From NCBI GenBank assembly GCA_027923505.1, contig BROI01000005.1:1-64000 (forward strand): a DNA stretch of 64,000 nt, read 5' to 3'. Shown here piece by piece: positions 42,011 to 52,649 of the stretch. Position 1 is the stretch's first letter; each line of letters opens with the position of its first letter. The position numbers and the translations under genes are program-made. The notes beneath the pieces were generated by a model that saw only the letters and a program-made list of their open reading frames with translations, did not search any database and had not been told where the DNA came from. The DNA comes from Mayamaea pseudoterrestris. Lineage: Eukaryota > Bacillariophyta > Bacillariophyceae > Sellaphorales > Sellaphoraceae.

Positions 42011-45000
42011 CGACGACGTTTCTATCAACATAAACCATCACGACGGGGATAACCACTCCGACGAGTCCATCCCGTTGTCCATCACAGTTCCGGCACACCT
42101 CACGCCCGTCCCCAAGTTAGCTATTCCTCTCGAGGTTATGGATCCCGGCCTTGACTACCCGCTCGCTCCATGGCCTCAAGACGAGTCTTCTTGGATGAGC
42201 AATTTCAAGCAAGCTCTTTTATGGTCTCCTCCACCAATGCTGCCTTCTCCTTTTCGCTTTACTGTGACTGCCGAAGCTGCCCAGCTTAACCTCGCAGTCC
42301 TTCAAGCCAACAACATGGATTTAGCTAGCCTCATGTTCTCCAACAAAAATCTGCCCACCTGCCCGGGCTCAAATTTCCGCCCCATCGAGTTGCTCGACCC
42401 CATCTTTGCTGGCCATCCTACATGGCTGCGCGTTCGCAGCACACTCACTCAAGGCGCCTGCTTTCCTTTGACTCCTTTAACTGAGGAGCTCCGCAAGGAG
42501 GAGATGGAGGCAATCCTTGAGTACGGCAACCACAAGTCTGCAACGAAGGAACGAGTCGCCGTTTTGGAAACGCTTCAAGAAGAGACCGCAAAGGGCTGGC
42601 ACCTTCCGCTTCCACTAGAAGCTCTTCATCTGCTGCCCAATGTATCTGTTGCTCCTTTTGGCTACGTTAAACAACTAAAGCTACAAGCAGATGGCTCCCG
42701 CAAAGAGGCTGGTTGAATTACGCACGATCAAACGTTCTGTCAACGGCACACCGGCACCTCCGTTAAGGATCGCGTTAGGGAGGACGAGTTACCACCCGTC
42801 TTCTACGGATTTGCCTTGCAACGCCTTCTAAACAGACTCATTGCTACACGGACTGACTACAATACGCTTCCTATCTATCTACCCAAGTATGATTGGAAAT
42901 CGGCTTACAAGAACTGTCATTTTGGCCTTGAAACACTCGTCCAAGCGGCAACCACCACAAAAGGGATCACGACTGACTCCACGCTCGCGCTTTTGGCGCT
43001 CCGGATGACGTTTGGCGGGTCTCCATGCCCTGCCATCTTTAGTGATCTATCAGAGACGGTTACAGATGCGGCAAACCACTTGGTTAGAGACCTCCATTGG
43101 GATCCCGCCGCTCTGCAATCTCGCTTTGTTGCTCACATAAACGCCAGGCCAGTCGTGTATCCTGATTCTTCCACGCCATTTGCAATCGCTCGCCCAACAA
43201 CGGTCAAAGAATTGATTCCAGTGGATGGTCTACCCTTCTTTGATGTCTTCCTGGATGATCATCTTGGTCTCATTGTCCATACTAGCGACGACGCAATCCT
43301 TCGAGGCGCTCATGCCGTCCCATTGATGCTTGATTTGATGGGTCGCCCATTGCGTGGAGACGAACCTCTACCGCGCAACGCTTTAATTGCAGTCTCCAAG
43401 CTTATTGCCGAAGGAGGATTGATTGAAATACAAGTGGTCCTTGGCTGGGAGATTGATACTCGCAAGCTCCTTATTAGCCTGCCTGCCGACAAGTATCGCA
43501 TCTACTCGGAGGATATCCAGGAGCTTCTCGATCGCCAAGGCTATTTAGTCACGGCAGCAACGCTCGACACGCTTTTTGGCCGCCTCATCCACGTTTCTGT
43601 TGTTGTACTTGAAATGCGGCCTCGCCTTGGTCGAATTCACTCAGCAAAGACTCGCGCAGAGGCAGCAGATGGCAAATACAATAAGCGCACTCGATTGACT
43701 CGCGCAGAACGCCACGATTTGGAGCATTGCCTGCGTCTCCTCGCCACCGCTCGTGCTGGCGTGGATATCAATCTGCTCGTGCCTCGCGTTCCTGACTTTG
43801 TTATACCGACTGATGCTTGTCTTCATCAAGTTGGTGGACACGATATGACGATTGGCAACGGCTGGCGACTCGCCGTCCCGCCTGGAGCGCCTGCTCATCA
43901 TATAAACGTCCTCGAGTTTGTCGGTCCACTCGTCGGCATCTGGCTTGCCACGACAGAAGGACACTTACGCAAAGGAGACTGCGTACTCGCTCTTGGCGAC
44001 AATACAACTGCAGCAGGATGGCTGCGACGGTCTAACTTCTCCGACGAAACGGCTGCTCCGCAGATGCTTCTGCTCGCTCGCCTACTCGCCGAGATTTGCG
44101 CGCAGTTTGGCATCTGCTGTTACTCGCAATGGCGGATGGGACTGGATAACGTGGTGCCTGATCTTATTTCACGCGAGCTCTCTAGCTCTGATGCTGATCT
44201 AACCAATCTAATCCTTTCTTCTTCTTTGGCGCATCAGGTTCCGGCATCCTTCGCAATGCGACCTCTGCCCAGCAAGATTACGTCCACTCTCTCCTCCTTG
44301 CTGCAGCTCAATCCGAGTCTGTTGGAGTCACAAGGGCCTCTCACGTTCGAGAAGATATGGCTTGGGACCGTTGGATGCAGTTCGCTGAGCGAGCTGGTTT
44401 CGCAGACGATCCCTTCATGGACCGCTGCTCCTACGGCGACCGCCTCAATCTCTTCCTCGCCTTCATCCATTCCGTTCGACAAGGCGAGTACTCCAAGCCA
44501 ACAAAAGGAAAGGATGCATTGGTTGTTGGATCTGTCCGTTCCACCGTCGATGGTGTGGCTAAGGCCTTTACGTCCGCGGGTTACCCCGATCCTCGCAAAA
44601 ACGAACGAGGCGACACGCCACCCATCTTAGCTTGCCTTTATCGAGGCTACGCCAACATGGATCCGTCGACAAACCATCAACAGGCGCTCCCAATGGACCT
44701 CATGATGCAGCTAACAACGCAAAAATCGCGGTCCTTTGCCTTCCGGCATTTTCAATTGCTTGTTGGTTTAGCATCCTTCTTCGCCCTTTGCTCTTGTGAG
44801 TACTTGGCCATTTACCGGGGCGACAAAGTTTCACGTTGCACTCTCCCGCTCCGAGCTATTGATACCAAGTTTTGGAAGGATGGCACGCTTGTGCCTCATG
44901 ACAGTTTATTCCTCCATCTTGCCGATTCAGTGACGCTCATCTTTGGCATGCAAAAGAACAAAGCTAAGGATGAAGGCGTCACGCTCCATCGCTCTGGCCA

Positions 45001-45568
45001 TTGGCGTTTCTGTCCTGTTATCTTTGCAGCTCACCTCGTGCGCAATACGAGGCGTCTAGTGGCTCGCAAGCTGGTTAAAGAGGACGCCAACTTCTACTGT
45101 TACGAAGACGAAGAAGGCAAACTCACCACTTGCAATACAAAAATGGGGCGCGAATTCCTACGTCATTTCATTGCCGGTCAGAATCCTTCCTCCATCGGCC
45201 TTTCTGTCGAGACAGTTGGTCTCCATTCTATCCGCGCAACTGCAGCAATGGCAATGTACATGTCTGGCGTCCCTTTAAGGACCATTCAGCTGCAAGGACG
45301 CTGGCGCAGCGAGGCATTTATGGAATACATACGCAAGCAAGTCGACATGTTCTCCGTCGATGTAGCTAAACGGATGCTATCCATCACCAAGTTCAACACC
45401 ATTACCGCTCAACGCATTCAAGCCATCAACAACACCAATCCTTCTCCAACGCCCGCGCTTGTCACCACCACCATTCCATTAACGGGCATCAGCCACGACT
45501 CCTCCTTAGACCTTGGTCACGTCTGGGGCGTCTAGCTCCTAACGCGCGATCCCTTGCTCTCTCCAAGA

Positions 45569-45753
45569 TGGTATAGCAGCAGCTCACTGCAGCTGGCAAG
45601 GGATCTGCTCTCCGAGCGGATCTAGCTAGCTCTGCTCTGCTTGTCCAGTGGGGGTGCTTGGGTAGCTATCCCTAGCTTCCCAAGTTTTAGCAATCGCCGT
45701 CTTTGTGTAGGAAACGGAAGAATCTGGTGTTGGATAGAGATTAATCGGTGTTC
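45569..45753 (+). repeat. Split direct repeat, left copy (B1-like)
   Basis: 185 bp beginning tggtatagcagcagctcact and ending ttaatcggtgttc. It starts 34 nt after the end of the recombinase region. It is identical base for base to 46100-46284, offset 531. Confidence 0.95.
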
Positions 45754-46099
45754 ATTTGGGATTCAGAAGTGTCGGATGGAAAGCGGTGATTGGCTACAGC
45801 CCAGTCATGATGACGCAGCCGTTCTTCGGCAAATTTCGTCATCATCTGGCGTCCCGCCCTTCAAGTTCGGAGAATTGATTCCCCGCGAAGTCATTCCTAG
45901 GCGACTCCGAACGATCTGGTCGTGAAGATTCGGGCACATGACCCTGTCTAAGTAAGCCCCAAGACCAGCTGCCGGAGTCTCCCCGAGTTGCAATCGATTG
46001 CAAGCACTTGCCATCGTCCTCATTCTTCAGTCTCTGTTGCCTCGATCATCCCGACTCGAGTCAAGTAATATAGATTAAAGTACCCACCCAGCCCATCCC
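45754..46099 (+). other. Unique block between the split repeats (A2-like)
   Basis: 346 bp without coding capacity. In PAT-like elements this block equals the left end of the element; no matching copy is visible upstream of the gag-like region in this window. Confidence 0.5.
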
Positions 46100-46284
46100 T
46101 GGTATAGCAGCAGCTCACTGCAGCTGGCAAGGGATCTGCTCTCCGAGCGGATCTAGCTAGCTCTGCTCTGCTTGTCCAGTGGGGGTGCTTGGGTAGCTAT
46201 CCCTAGCTTCCCAAGTTTTAGCAATCGCCGTCTTTGTGTAGGAAACGGAAGAATCTGGTGTTGGATAGAGATTAATCGGTGTTC
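46100..46284 (+). repeat. Split direct repeat, right copy (B2-like)
   Basis: Exact 185-bp copy of 45569-45753. It probably marks the right end of the retroelement; a foldback sequence begins 2 bp later. Confidence 0.95.
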
Positions 46285-46285
46285 G

Positions 46286-46397
46286 CACGTGATATCTTCG
46301 CGATACTCGTCCATCGTCAGTCCGTCGTCGGTTCGTCCTCGTTCCGTCGACTGACGACGGACTGACGACGAGCGACTCTTCGCGATGATAACACGTG
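46286..46397. repeat. Foldback / imperfect palindrome
   Basis: About 112 bp that pairs with its own reverse complement: cacgtgatatcttcgcga on the left against tcgcgatgataacacgtg on the right (16 of 18 positions), and cgtcagtccgtcgtc against gacgacggactgacg inside. It abuts the right end of the retroelement and lies 254 nt upstream of the next gene. Confidence 0.75.
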
Positions 46398-46651
46398 AAA
46401 ACGAAGCAGAATAAAGTCGCTTCGTGGTCATCGAGTGACGTTTGTGAGTACCGTGTGCCAGATGACTTGCAATTCGTAGCGGTCATTTTCCTCTTCTCGC
46501 GCGGGTCGAAAATTCCTCGCCGGCCACAGAAGCAACATCACTTTCTCAGATGGCGCGGCAACATTCCTCGACTATACACTACGATTAATGATTAACGGGA
46601 GCTGATAGTCTCATACGACGCCGCCAAGAGGTTTCATCGGTTTGCTGTGAC

Positions 46652-48043
46652 ATGAAACTTTACGACGTAGCATCTCTTGCCGTCGGTTTCATTCTTCTCT
46701 GTCTCCTTGACGCGAACGCCCAATCCATCTTTGACGACGACGTGACTGTTACTCCCAGCGTCGTACCAACAAGCGCTCCGACCGTTGCATCAACCTCACA
46801 ATTTCCCACTGCTGCTCCAACAAGCTCTGCCACGACGGCAGCAACAGCCGTTCCTTCAGCATCACCATCATCATCAGCATCACCAACAACAAGCGACAGC
46901 TCCAACAAAGTAGCAATCACCTTTTCGTATCAGCTAGTCACCACTAGTGCATTTCCAAACGCAACGGTTGCCCTGTCACTCGTCGAGCAAGAGTTTGTGC
47001 GAGTGTTGGAGGAGCTCACGACGTCAAACGCGAGCGGCGGACGCGTCGCCTACGATAGCTTCAACAGCAGCAAGCTCCAACCATGTCAAGACGAGTTTGA
47101 AAACAAGGAGCAAATTAACCTATATGACGAATGTCATGTTGTGCAATCTACAGTAATCTTGACTCTACTTGATCCAACGCAAGTGTCGGACGCAATCGTC
47201 AAGTACACTGTCATGGAACGGCTGCAAGCCTTTGCCAACGACTACAACCAAAACCAGACTGACTTGCTAGTACTGTTGGAGAATCCAAAGTACGTTTCAA
47301 CCAACCTTAACGTGATACTCGTGGCCGTGTCGGGTGTCATGGATGACGAAGCCATGTCGTTCTTCGAGCAGCTCCTGGCCAAGGCAATGGCTCCGTATTT
47401 GGCCAATCGAAACGTTTCCTTCAAGCTACTGTCGACGCAGATTCTGACGCAGAGTCCATACGATCCAGCTGTGAATGCGAGCGACAGCGTTAGCAGCAGC
47501 AATAACAACAATAACATGACGCGCCACCGCCACTTGCAGTTTGACTCATCCAATTTCAACGCAAGCAACATGAACAACCTTGGCAATGTCGATCCCAACA
47601 CGATTCCATTCAACGACATTCAGATGTTTGTGCAGGCCACATGCGCCGGCAGAAACTGCACCAAAACAAACCTGGAAGCTGTTCTGCATGGCAACGCGTC
47701 AAGCTACGTTGCCGACTTGGCGCAAGCCATCAACGTCAACAAGCAGTTGCTCGTCAGCACATACTTTGACAGTTTGATGGATATTTTCGTGGCGCGCGAC
47801 TTGCAAGTGCGTGACTTGCCGAAATACAATGCTGCCTTGTTTGAAACGGACGATGTCTTGCAGGAGCTGCAGCTTGATCCGCCGCCGAGCTGGATGTATG
47901 TGCTGTGCGGTGTCAATGTTGCCATTATACTCGTGGCCGTCGGATGGATTGTGGTGCAGAGTCTGCGGCGTGAGACGAGAGAGAAGGATGACTTGGACAA
48001 GTTTTCTACGGCATGGGATTTGCAAAAGCAATTGGTTTTGTGA
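46652..48043 (+). CDS. Type I membrane protein with S/APT-rich ectodomain (diatom-type)
   Basis: A single exon of 463 residues. A signal peptide (MKLYDVASLAVGFILLCLLDANAQ) leads to an S/APT-rich stretch (about 35-90: VVPTSAPTVAS, AAPTSSAT). A folded ectodomain follows (about 90-410) with many N-glycosylation sites and several Cys (CQDEF, YDECHV, CAGRNC). A membrane segment at about 417-441 and a short basic/acidic cytosolic tail end the protein. The fold pattern, two alpha/beta halves each with VSxVMDDEAM-like turns, resembles extracellular domains repeated in many diatom surface proteins, but I have no named family. Probably a cell-surface or wall-associated protein. Confidence 0.85.
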   Translation: MKLYDVASLAVGFILLCLLDANAQSIFDDDVTVTPSVVPTSAPTVASTSQFPTAAPTSSATTAATAVPSASPSSSASPTTSDSSNKVAITFSYQLVTTSAFPNATVALSLVEQEFVRVLEELTTSNASGGRVAYDSFNSSKLQPCQDEFENKEQINLYDECHVVQSTVILTLLDPTQVSDAIVKYTVMERLQAFANDYNQNQTDLLVLLENPKYVSTNLNVILVAVSGVMDDEAMSFFEQLLAKAMAPYLANRNVSFKLLSTQILTQSPYDPAVNASDSVSSSNNNNNMTRHRHLQFDSSNFNASNMNNLGNVDPNTIPFNDIQMFVQATCAGRNCTKTNLEAVLHGNASSYVADLAQAINVNKQLLVSTYFDSLMDIFVARDLQVRDLPKYNAALFETDDVLQELQLDPPPSWMYVLCGVNVAIILVAVGWIVVQSLRRETREKDDLDKFSTAWDLQKQLVL

Positions 48044-48320
48044 GTTTTGTTGGGAATTATAATATTTGTACGTTGCTTGTTTTAACATTTGCATTCTACA
48101 TTCACCGAAGGTGACAGAAGACCTTACTCGCTATCACAACAGTCGCTTTGCTCTTCTTTGCAAGGTTATTGTTTCAATCAATTAACGTTGTAGGTAGTCG
48201 TAAAACAAGGACGGTGAGCACTTTTAACTACCTACCGGTAGCTAAAGGCTAGCGAACCATATCGCACCGTGTCTCATTTGGATTTCGTCGTTTGTAACGC
48301 CACATAGAGCCACGTTGACC

Positions 48321-49208
48321 ATGGTGATGCCTGCTTGGTCCCGCTGCGCGCGGATGCTTTCCGTTCTTTTTGTCGTGCTACCTATTAGATTGGTTTGTAG
48401 TTTTCAATCATCTGCCGAAACGAGAAGTTTCCATCTAAGGACAACAATTGCTCGACGATTGACGGTGAATCATCATTGCGCATCTTTTCCGTATCGTTCG
48501 CTCCAAGATGTTTCTACAAAAGCAAACAGATACTACATGTTCAATCCCATTAGCAATGACAGTCCTCTCGACAATGGAAATCTCTTGGTAGTTGATCCAG
48601 TCATCCTGGAAGTGAGCAAGTCGCTCCAACGCGTCTCCTTCTTTTCCTGGTGGGCGCAGGTGATTCTATCGACAGTAGCAGCCGTCATTCTTGGATTCGC
48701 CAAGAACGTATTGAACCAGCGAGGAAGCGGCAGCAGCGGAGGTCCAAACTTGTTTCTGAGCGGACCTGGACTCTTGCTGAGTGCCTGCAGTATACTATGG
48801 ACGTGGGGAAATGGAGCTAGACTTAGTCGTCGCCTTGTCACCAAGCCAACCAGTCGCGTGGATGCTTCCACGTTGCTGCGACGAGCCATTCGTGTGGGAG
48901 TAGTGTTAAACATGGCTGGACTGCTGTTTAATTTGCTGGCTGCGAATCAGATCATCGGCGGATTGGCTGTCAAAGTATTGACGCAACAGGCGAGTGCGAC
49001 GCAGTGGGCAGCGAATGGAATACAAGGATTGCAGCCACTGGATATCCTTGTCGTTCAAGCAAATACAAACTCGATACTGAGTCACTTTTTATCACTGGGA
49101 TCGCTGCTTTTCATGACGGAGAAATTGCCTCCGTTGAATGGAAATAATGGGAATGAGCAGCAACGCGAGGAAGGGAGAGGAAGGATAGTTAACATGAAAA
49201 GATCATAA
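48321..49208 (+). CDS. DUF3611-family plastid membrane protein
   Basis: 295 residues from the first ATG. The signal peptide ends near LVCSFQSS, a Phe at +1 as in diatom plastid leaders, then a Ser/Arg/Thr transit stretch. The mature part has about four membrane segments: SFFSWWAQVILSTVAAVIL, GPGLLLSACSILWTW, GVVLNMAGLLFNLLAANQI and a final one at about 255-275. These match the DUF3611 order (WAQ segment, GAR/LSRRL loop, LNMAGLL helix, then QPLDILVVQANTN). DUF3611 proteins occur in cyanobacteria and chloroplast membranes; their role is not settled. The tail is polar and variable. Confidence 0.75.
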   Translation: MVMPAWSRCARMLSVLFVVLPIRLVCSFQSSAETRSFHLRTTIARRLTVNHHCASFPYRSLQDVSTKANRYYMFNPISNDSPLDNGNLLVVDPVILEVSKSLQRVSFFSWWAQVILSTVAAVILGFAKNVLNQRGSGSSGGPNLFLSGPGLLLSACSILWTWGNGARLSRRLVTKPTSRVDASTLLRRAIRVGVVLNMAGLLFNLLAANQIIGGLAVKVLTQQASATQWAANGIQGLQPLDILVVQANTNSILSHFLSLGSLLFMTEKLPPLNGNNGNEQQREEGRGRIVNMKRS

Positions 49209-49539
49209 TGATTGCCATCATGATGTTAACTTGCTTTTTCGCCGTGCCAAATCTTTGTATAGCAGCGAAGCAACTAAAGTAATAGGCTCGTCGCACGACC
49301 CTTGCATCACTGGCTGGCGAGATATTGCCCCGACCAATCTTAGTACGTGGTTGTTCTTTGATCCAAAAGCAGTATTGCCGGTCAGGCTACGTTCAGCATT
49401 TCTATAGATAACTCCATAAATTGATATGCGATTGAAGTTAAGTAATGCATTTGTTACAAGAGACGTCGTGCAGAAAATACCACTCTGCCTTCGTCACGAG
49501 TCATCCACGTGTGCGTTAACACCACTCATCGCAATGCAC
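49209..49539. other. Intergenic between convergent genes
   Basis: 331 bases holding the two 3' ends. No gene, RNA or repeat seen. Confidence 0.4.
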
Positions 49540-50253
49540 TTATACAATGACTTGGAATGACTCAACTGCCTGCAGCAACTCGCTACTCAGCGTATCATAA
49601 TCATCTTGCTTGCACTGAGCCGTGAGCGCGTATAGCATGTTGCGGTGTATCATGAATTTGCAAACGAATCGCTTGGCGCCACGCTTCCCCGTGGACAAGT
49701 AGTCGAGCTGAATGTACTCAATGGATCGCTGCTGCGTCTTTGTAACTGGATCCTGCATGAGCTTTACGTCAAAGACGCCGTCGCGATTCACTTCGGCCAA
49801 GACAACCTTGGCGGCAACCTCGGAAGGTGATCCAAACTCGGCCAAAGAGTTGATGCGAACTGGATCAATGGTAATTCCAACTTGAAAGCCGTTTGGTCCA
49901 AAGAAATTGACTTCGTCCAAGTGTGTTTTGAGCGGCTTGTTGCCTTCGGCTAAAGCTGATGGAGGTTGAAAGGTGTAGCCAAACTTGTCGGTTTGTCGAG
50001 TAAATGTTGAGGCAGGAGAAGCGACAGCTTGAGCAGCGACTGGTTTCATAAATTGAGCAGCAACTAATGTTGATGAGAATTTTCTAATGAAGCTTCGTCG
50101 ACTTTGGCCATCGAATAGTAAATCGTTCTGACGTTGATGCATGAATAAGGATGATGACGACTGTCGAGTGCCGATCCGTTCCAAATGCCATGCTTTAGAG
50201 AAGCTCGTCAAAGTGACGACAAGAGTGGTACATACAGCAGCCAGTTTACGCAT
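49540..50253 (-). CDS. PsbP-domain thylakoid-lumen protein with Tat-type signal
   Basis: 237 residues from the ATG at 50253, chosen because the product then begins with a clean signal peptide (MRKLAAVCTTLVVTLTSFSKAW); an in-frame ATG at 50301 would add 16 residues. The three-part leader is typical of a lumen protein in a secondary plastid: ER signal, transit peptide, then a twin-Arg segment (SRRSFIRKF...AAQ) ending in AVAAQA-like residues. The mature PsbP fold follows: GYTFQPPSAL, VNFFGPNGFQVGITIDPV, FGSPSEVAAKVV and a C-terminal LLQAVESFQV. PsbP-like and PPD proteins help build or stabilise photosystems; this one is not the major extrinsic PsbP by eye. Divergent from PDS. Confidence 0.85.
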   Translation of the reverse strand: MRKLAAVCTTLVVTLTSFSKAWHLERIGTRQSSSSLFMHQRQNDLLFDGQSRRSFIRKFSSTLVAAQFMKPVAAQAVASPASTFTRQTDKFGYTFQPPSALAEGNKPLKTHLDEVNFFGPNGFQVGITIDPVRINSLAEFGSPSEVAAKVVLAEVNRDGVFDVKLMQDPVTKTQQRSIEYIQLDYLSTGKRGAKRFVCKFMIHRNMLYALTAQCKQDDYDTLSSELLQAVESFQVIV

Positions 50254-50679
50254 AGATAACTTGACATTTGGCAAAGTCCTGGGTCGTTTCATTTCTTTCA
50301 ATGTGTCTGAATTCTTCCGTACCTTTCGCAGCAGTGATCCTCATGGTGGTCGTCGAATTGGCGCGCCATTTGTACGACATGATGACGTTTTTTAGCTCAT
50401 CTACGTCAGTGGCGGAGGGACTGCCAGACCGGTTTCGAAAGATCCGCAAATTGAAGTTCCGTTGCAACGTGCTGTCAACTACGCTCAGAGGAATCCGACT
50501 TGCCTGACCGCGACACGGAAACGGACGATGAGGTTGCTGCCGGATTTGATCTGACGTTTCCTTCGCCCATCAACCAAGCCATCACAAGGGGAGACGGATT
50601 CGCTGACTCTTCACTCTCAATCAAGCGAGACTAACGCGTGCAGCTTTAGAGGCGACCAGTAATATTAGCATTTACCACC
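50254..50679. other. Intergenic between PsbP-like and PDS; possible coding remnant
   Basis: Presumed shared promoter region. A plus-strand frame at about 50485-50633 reads like protein (DLPDRDTETDDEVAAGFDL) and ends at a stop 47 nt before the PDS ATG, but has no start or family match. It may be a relic exon. Confidence 0.3.
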
Positions 50680-52509
50680 ATGCGTTTCGTCGTCTTCCTA
50701 CTGAATCTGGCCACCTGGGCGTCGGCGTTTGCACCTCATGCAAGGCTATCCGTCCCAAGTCGCACCGCAACATCCTCTTCCTCCAACAATCGCCTGGTGA
50801 TGAAAGACTACCCCAAACCAAACGTTGAGAACACGGACAATTATCGCTTGTACAATGAACTTAGCAGAAGTTTCCAAACGACACTCAAATCCGACAAGCC
50901 ACAAAAGGTTGCCATCATTGGAGGCGGCTTGTCGGGTCTAGCATGCGCCAAGTACTTGGTGGACGCTGGTCATGTTCCAGTCGTTTACGAAGCCCGCGAA
51001 ATGCTTGGAGGCAAAGTCAGTGCCTGGCAGGACAAGGATGGAGACTGGATCGAAACGGGTTTGCACATTTTCTTTGGAGCCTATCCAAACATGATGAATC
51101 TATTTGACGAGCTTGACATTCATGATCGTTTGCAGTGGAAGGTTCACAAGATGATCTTTGCCATGCAGGAGTTGCCCGGCGAATTTACAAGCTTTGACTT
51201 TATTCCTGGAATTCCAGCGCCATTCAACTTTGGTTTGGCCATTCTCATGAACCAAAAGATGCTGACACTCACGGAGAAACTACAGACGGCGCCTCCGCTC
51301 TTGCCAATGTTGGTCCAAGGGCAAGACTTTATTGACGCGCAGGATGAACTATCGGTATTGGATTTTATGCGCAAGTATGGAATGCCGGAGCGCATCAATG
51401 AGGAAGTCTTTATCAGCATGGCCAAGGCACTGGACTTTATTGATCCGGACAAGCTCAGCATGACTGTCGTTTTGACGGCCATGAACCGCTTTTTGAACGA
51501 GGATAATGGATTGCAAATGGCGTTCTTGGATGGCAACCAGCCGGATCGTCTCTGCAAACCCATGGTGGATCACATTGAAGCCCGCGGTGGACAAGTATTC
51601 ACAAAGTCACCCATCAAGGAGATTGTCACCAACGACGACGGCACCGTCAAACACTTGTTGCTTCGAAGCGGTGAAAAGGTTGTTGCTGATACCTATGTTT
51701 CAGCCATGCCAGTCGACATTGTCAAGCGCATGATCCCGGAGAAGTGGCAAAGTATGCCATACTTTCGTCAGGTCGACGAGCTGGAAGGCATTCCAGTCAT
51801 TAACTTGCACTTGTGGTTTGACCGCAAACTCAAGGCGGTTGATCATTTGTGCTTTTCGCGATCGCCATTGCTTAGTGTCTATGCTGACATGAGTGTCACC
51901 TGCAAGGAATACTACGATCCAAACGCAAGTATGATTGAACTCGTCTTTGCTCCATGCTCGCCACTCGCTGGAGGCAATGTCAACTGGATCAGCAAATCCG
52001 ATGAAGAAATTATTGACGCCACCATGGGAGAAATGGCGCGCCTCTTTCCTGCTGAAATTGCCGCCGATCCAAAGTGGCCCGCCACCCTGCAGCAGGGCCC
52101 GCAGGGCCAAGCCCGACTACGCAAGTTTGCCGTCGTCAAGACGCCTCGATCCGTCTACGCTGCCATTCCCGGCCGCAACAAGTACCGCCCCAGTCAAACG
52201 ACACCGATTGACAACTTTGTCATGGCGGGTGACTGGACCTCGCAAAAGTTTTTGGGAAGCATGGAAGGTGCCGTCTTGGGAGGCAAGCTTGCGGCTGAAG
52301 TCATTGCCCGCAAGGCCAAGGGAATGGCGCCGCTTCCGGCCAAGGAGATTCAAGCGAGTATCGTTGAGAATGCTTCCAAGCACAAGGTGACCAAGCCTGC
52401 GGGTGTCAAGGGTGAAGGCGCCATTGCGTTTGGAGGCGGTGCCGTCTTGGCAAAGGACAATGAAAAGCTACTGCGTGAGGTGGACCCGAATCAGTTTGCC
52501 ACTGTTTAG
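50680..52509 (+). CDS. PDS: 15-cis-phytoene desaturase, plastid
   Basis: A single exon of 609 residues. The leader MRFVVFLLNLATWASAFAP contains the textbook ASAFAP cleavage motif. The mature enzyme starts with the FAD-binding dinucleotide fold (KVAIIGGGLSGLACAKYLVD), then EAREMLGGKVSAWQDKDGDW and LHIFFGAYPNMMNLF; it includes MNRFLNEDNGLQMAFLDGNQ and the C-terminal FAD motif FVMAGDWTSQKFLGSMEGAV. It desaturates phytoene to zeta-carotene on plastid membranes with plastoquinone as acceptor, the first desaturation of carotenoid synthesis. A 40-residue tail after the FAD motif is longer than in plants. It forms a divergent pair with the PsbP-like gene. Confidence 0.98.
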   Translation: MRFVVFLLNLATWASAFAPHARLSVPSRTATSSSSNNRLVMKDYPKPNVENTDNYRLYNELSRSFQTTLKSDKPQKVAIIGGGLSGLACAKYLVDAGHVPVVYEAREMLGGKVSAWQDKDGDWIETGLHIFFGAYPNMMNLFDELDIHDRLQWKVHKMIFAMQELPGEFTSFDFIPGIPAPFNFGLAILMNQKMLTLTEKLQTAPPLLPMLVQGQDFIDAQDELSVLDFMRKYGMPERINEEVFISMAKALDFIDPDKLSMTVVLTAMNRFLNEDNGLQMAFLDGNQPDRLCKPMVDHIEARGGQVFTKSPIKEIVTNDDGTVKHLLLRSGEKVVADTYVSAMPVDIVKRMIPEKWQSMPYFRQVDELEGIPVINLHLWFDRKLKAVDHLCFSRSPLLSVYADMSVTCKEYYDPNASMIELVFAPCSPLAGGNVNWISKSDEEIIDATMGEMARLFPAEIAADPKWPATLQQGPQGQARLRKFAVVKTPRSVYAAIPGRNKYRPSQTTPIDNFVMAGDWTSQKFLGSMEGAVLGGKLAAEVIARKAKGMAPLPAKEIQASIVENASKHKVTKPAGVKGEGAIAFGGGAVLAKDNEKLLREVDPNQFATV

Positions 52510-52649
52510 ATAATTTAGGATAGATTGATTAACAGTCTTTCATAGTACTGTTGGCTCTTCTGGCGTGTTGTGCAGTCGTAGACTATCGTGCATTTGTGAA
52601 ATGTGATGGGAGCTAACCTCTCGCTGTTCGTCGTCTTATAACCGGTGCG

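Larger units (their letters stand above)
41367..46284 (+). mobile_element. Tyrosine-recombinase retrotransposon (DIRS/PAT-like)
   Basis: Parts in DIRS order: a gag-like region rich in Pro/Ser/Asn (about 41.4-42.7 kb), reverse transcriptase with YDWKSAYKN and the VFLDDH active-site motif, RNase H-like segment (PTDACLHQVGG, LGDNTTA; RT-RH about 42.7-44.3 kb), then a tyrosine recombinase (about 44.4-45.5 kb) with LHSIRATAA, LQGRWRS and EYIRKQ holding the His/Arg...Tyr set. RT and recombinase regions overlap, as is usual in the family. No integrase or LTR pair was found. The right end has an exact 185-bp direct repeat split by a 346-bp block, like the B1-A2-B2 layout of PAT/Ngaro elements; the matching left copy was not found, so the left boundary is uncertain. 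It looks largely whole with about one break, and young. Confidence 0.88.
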
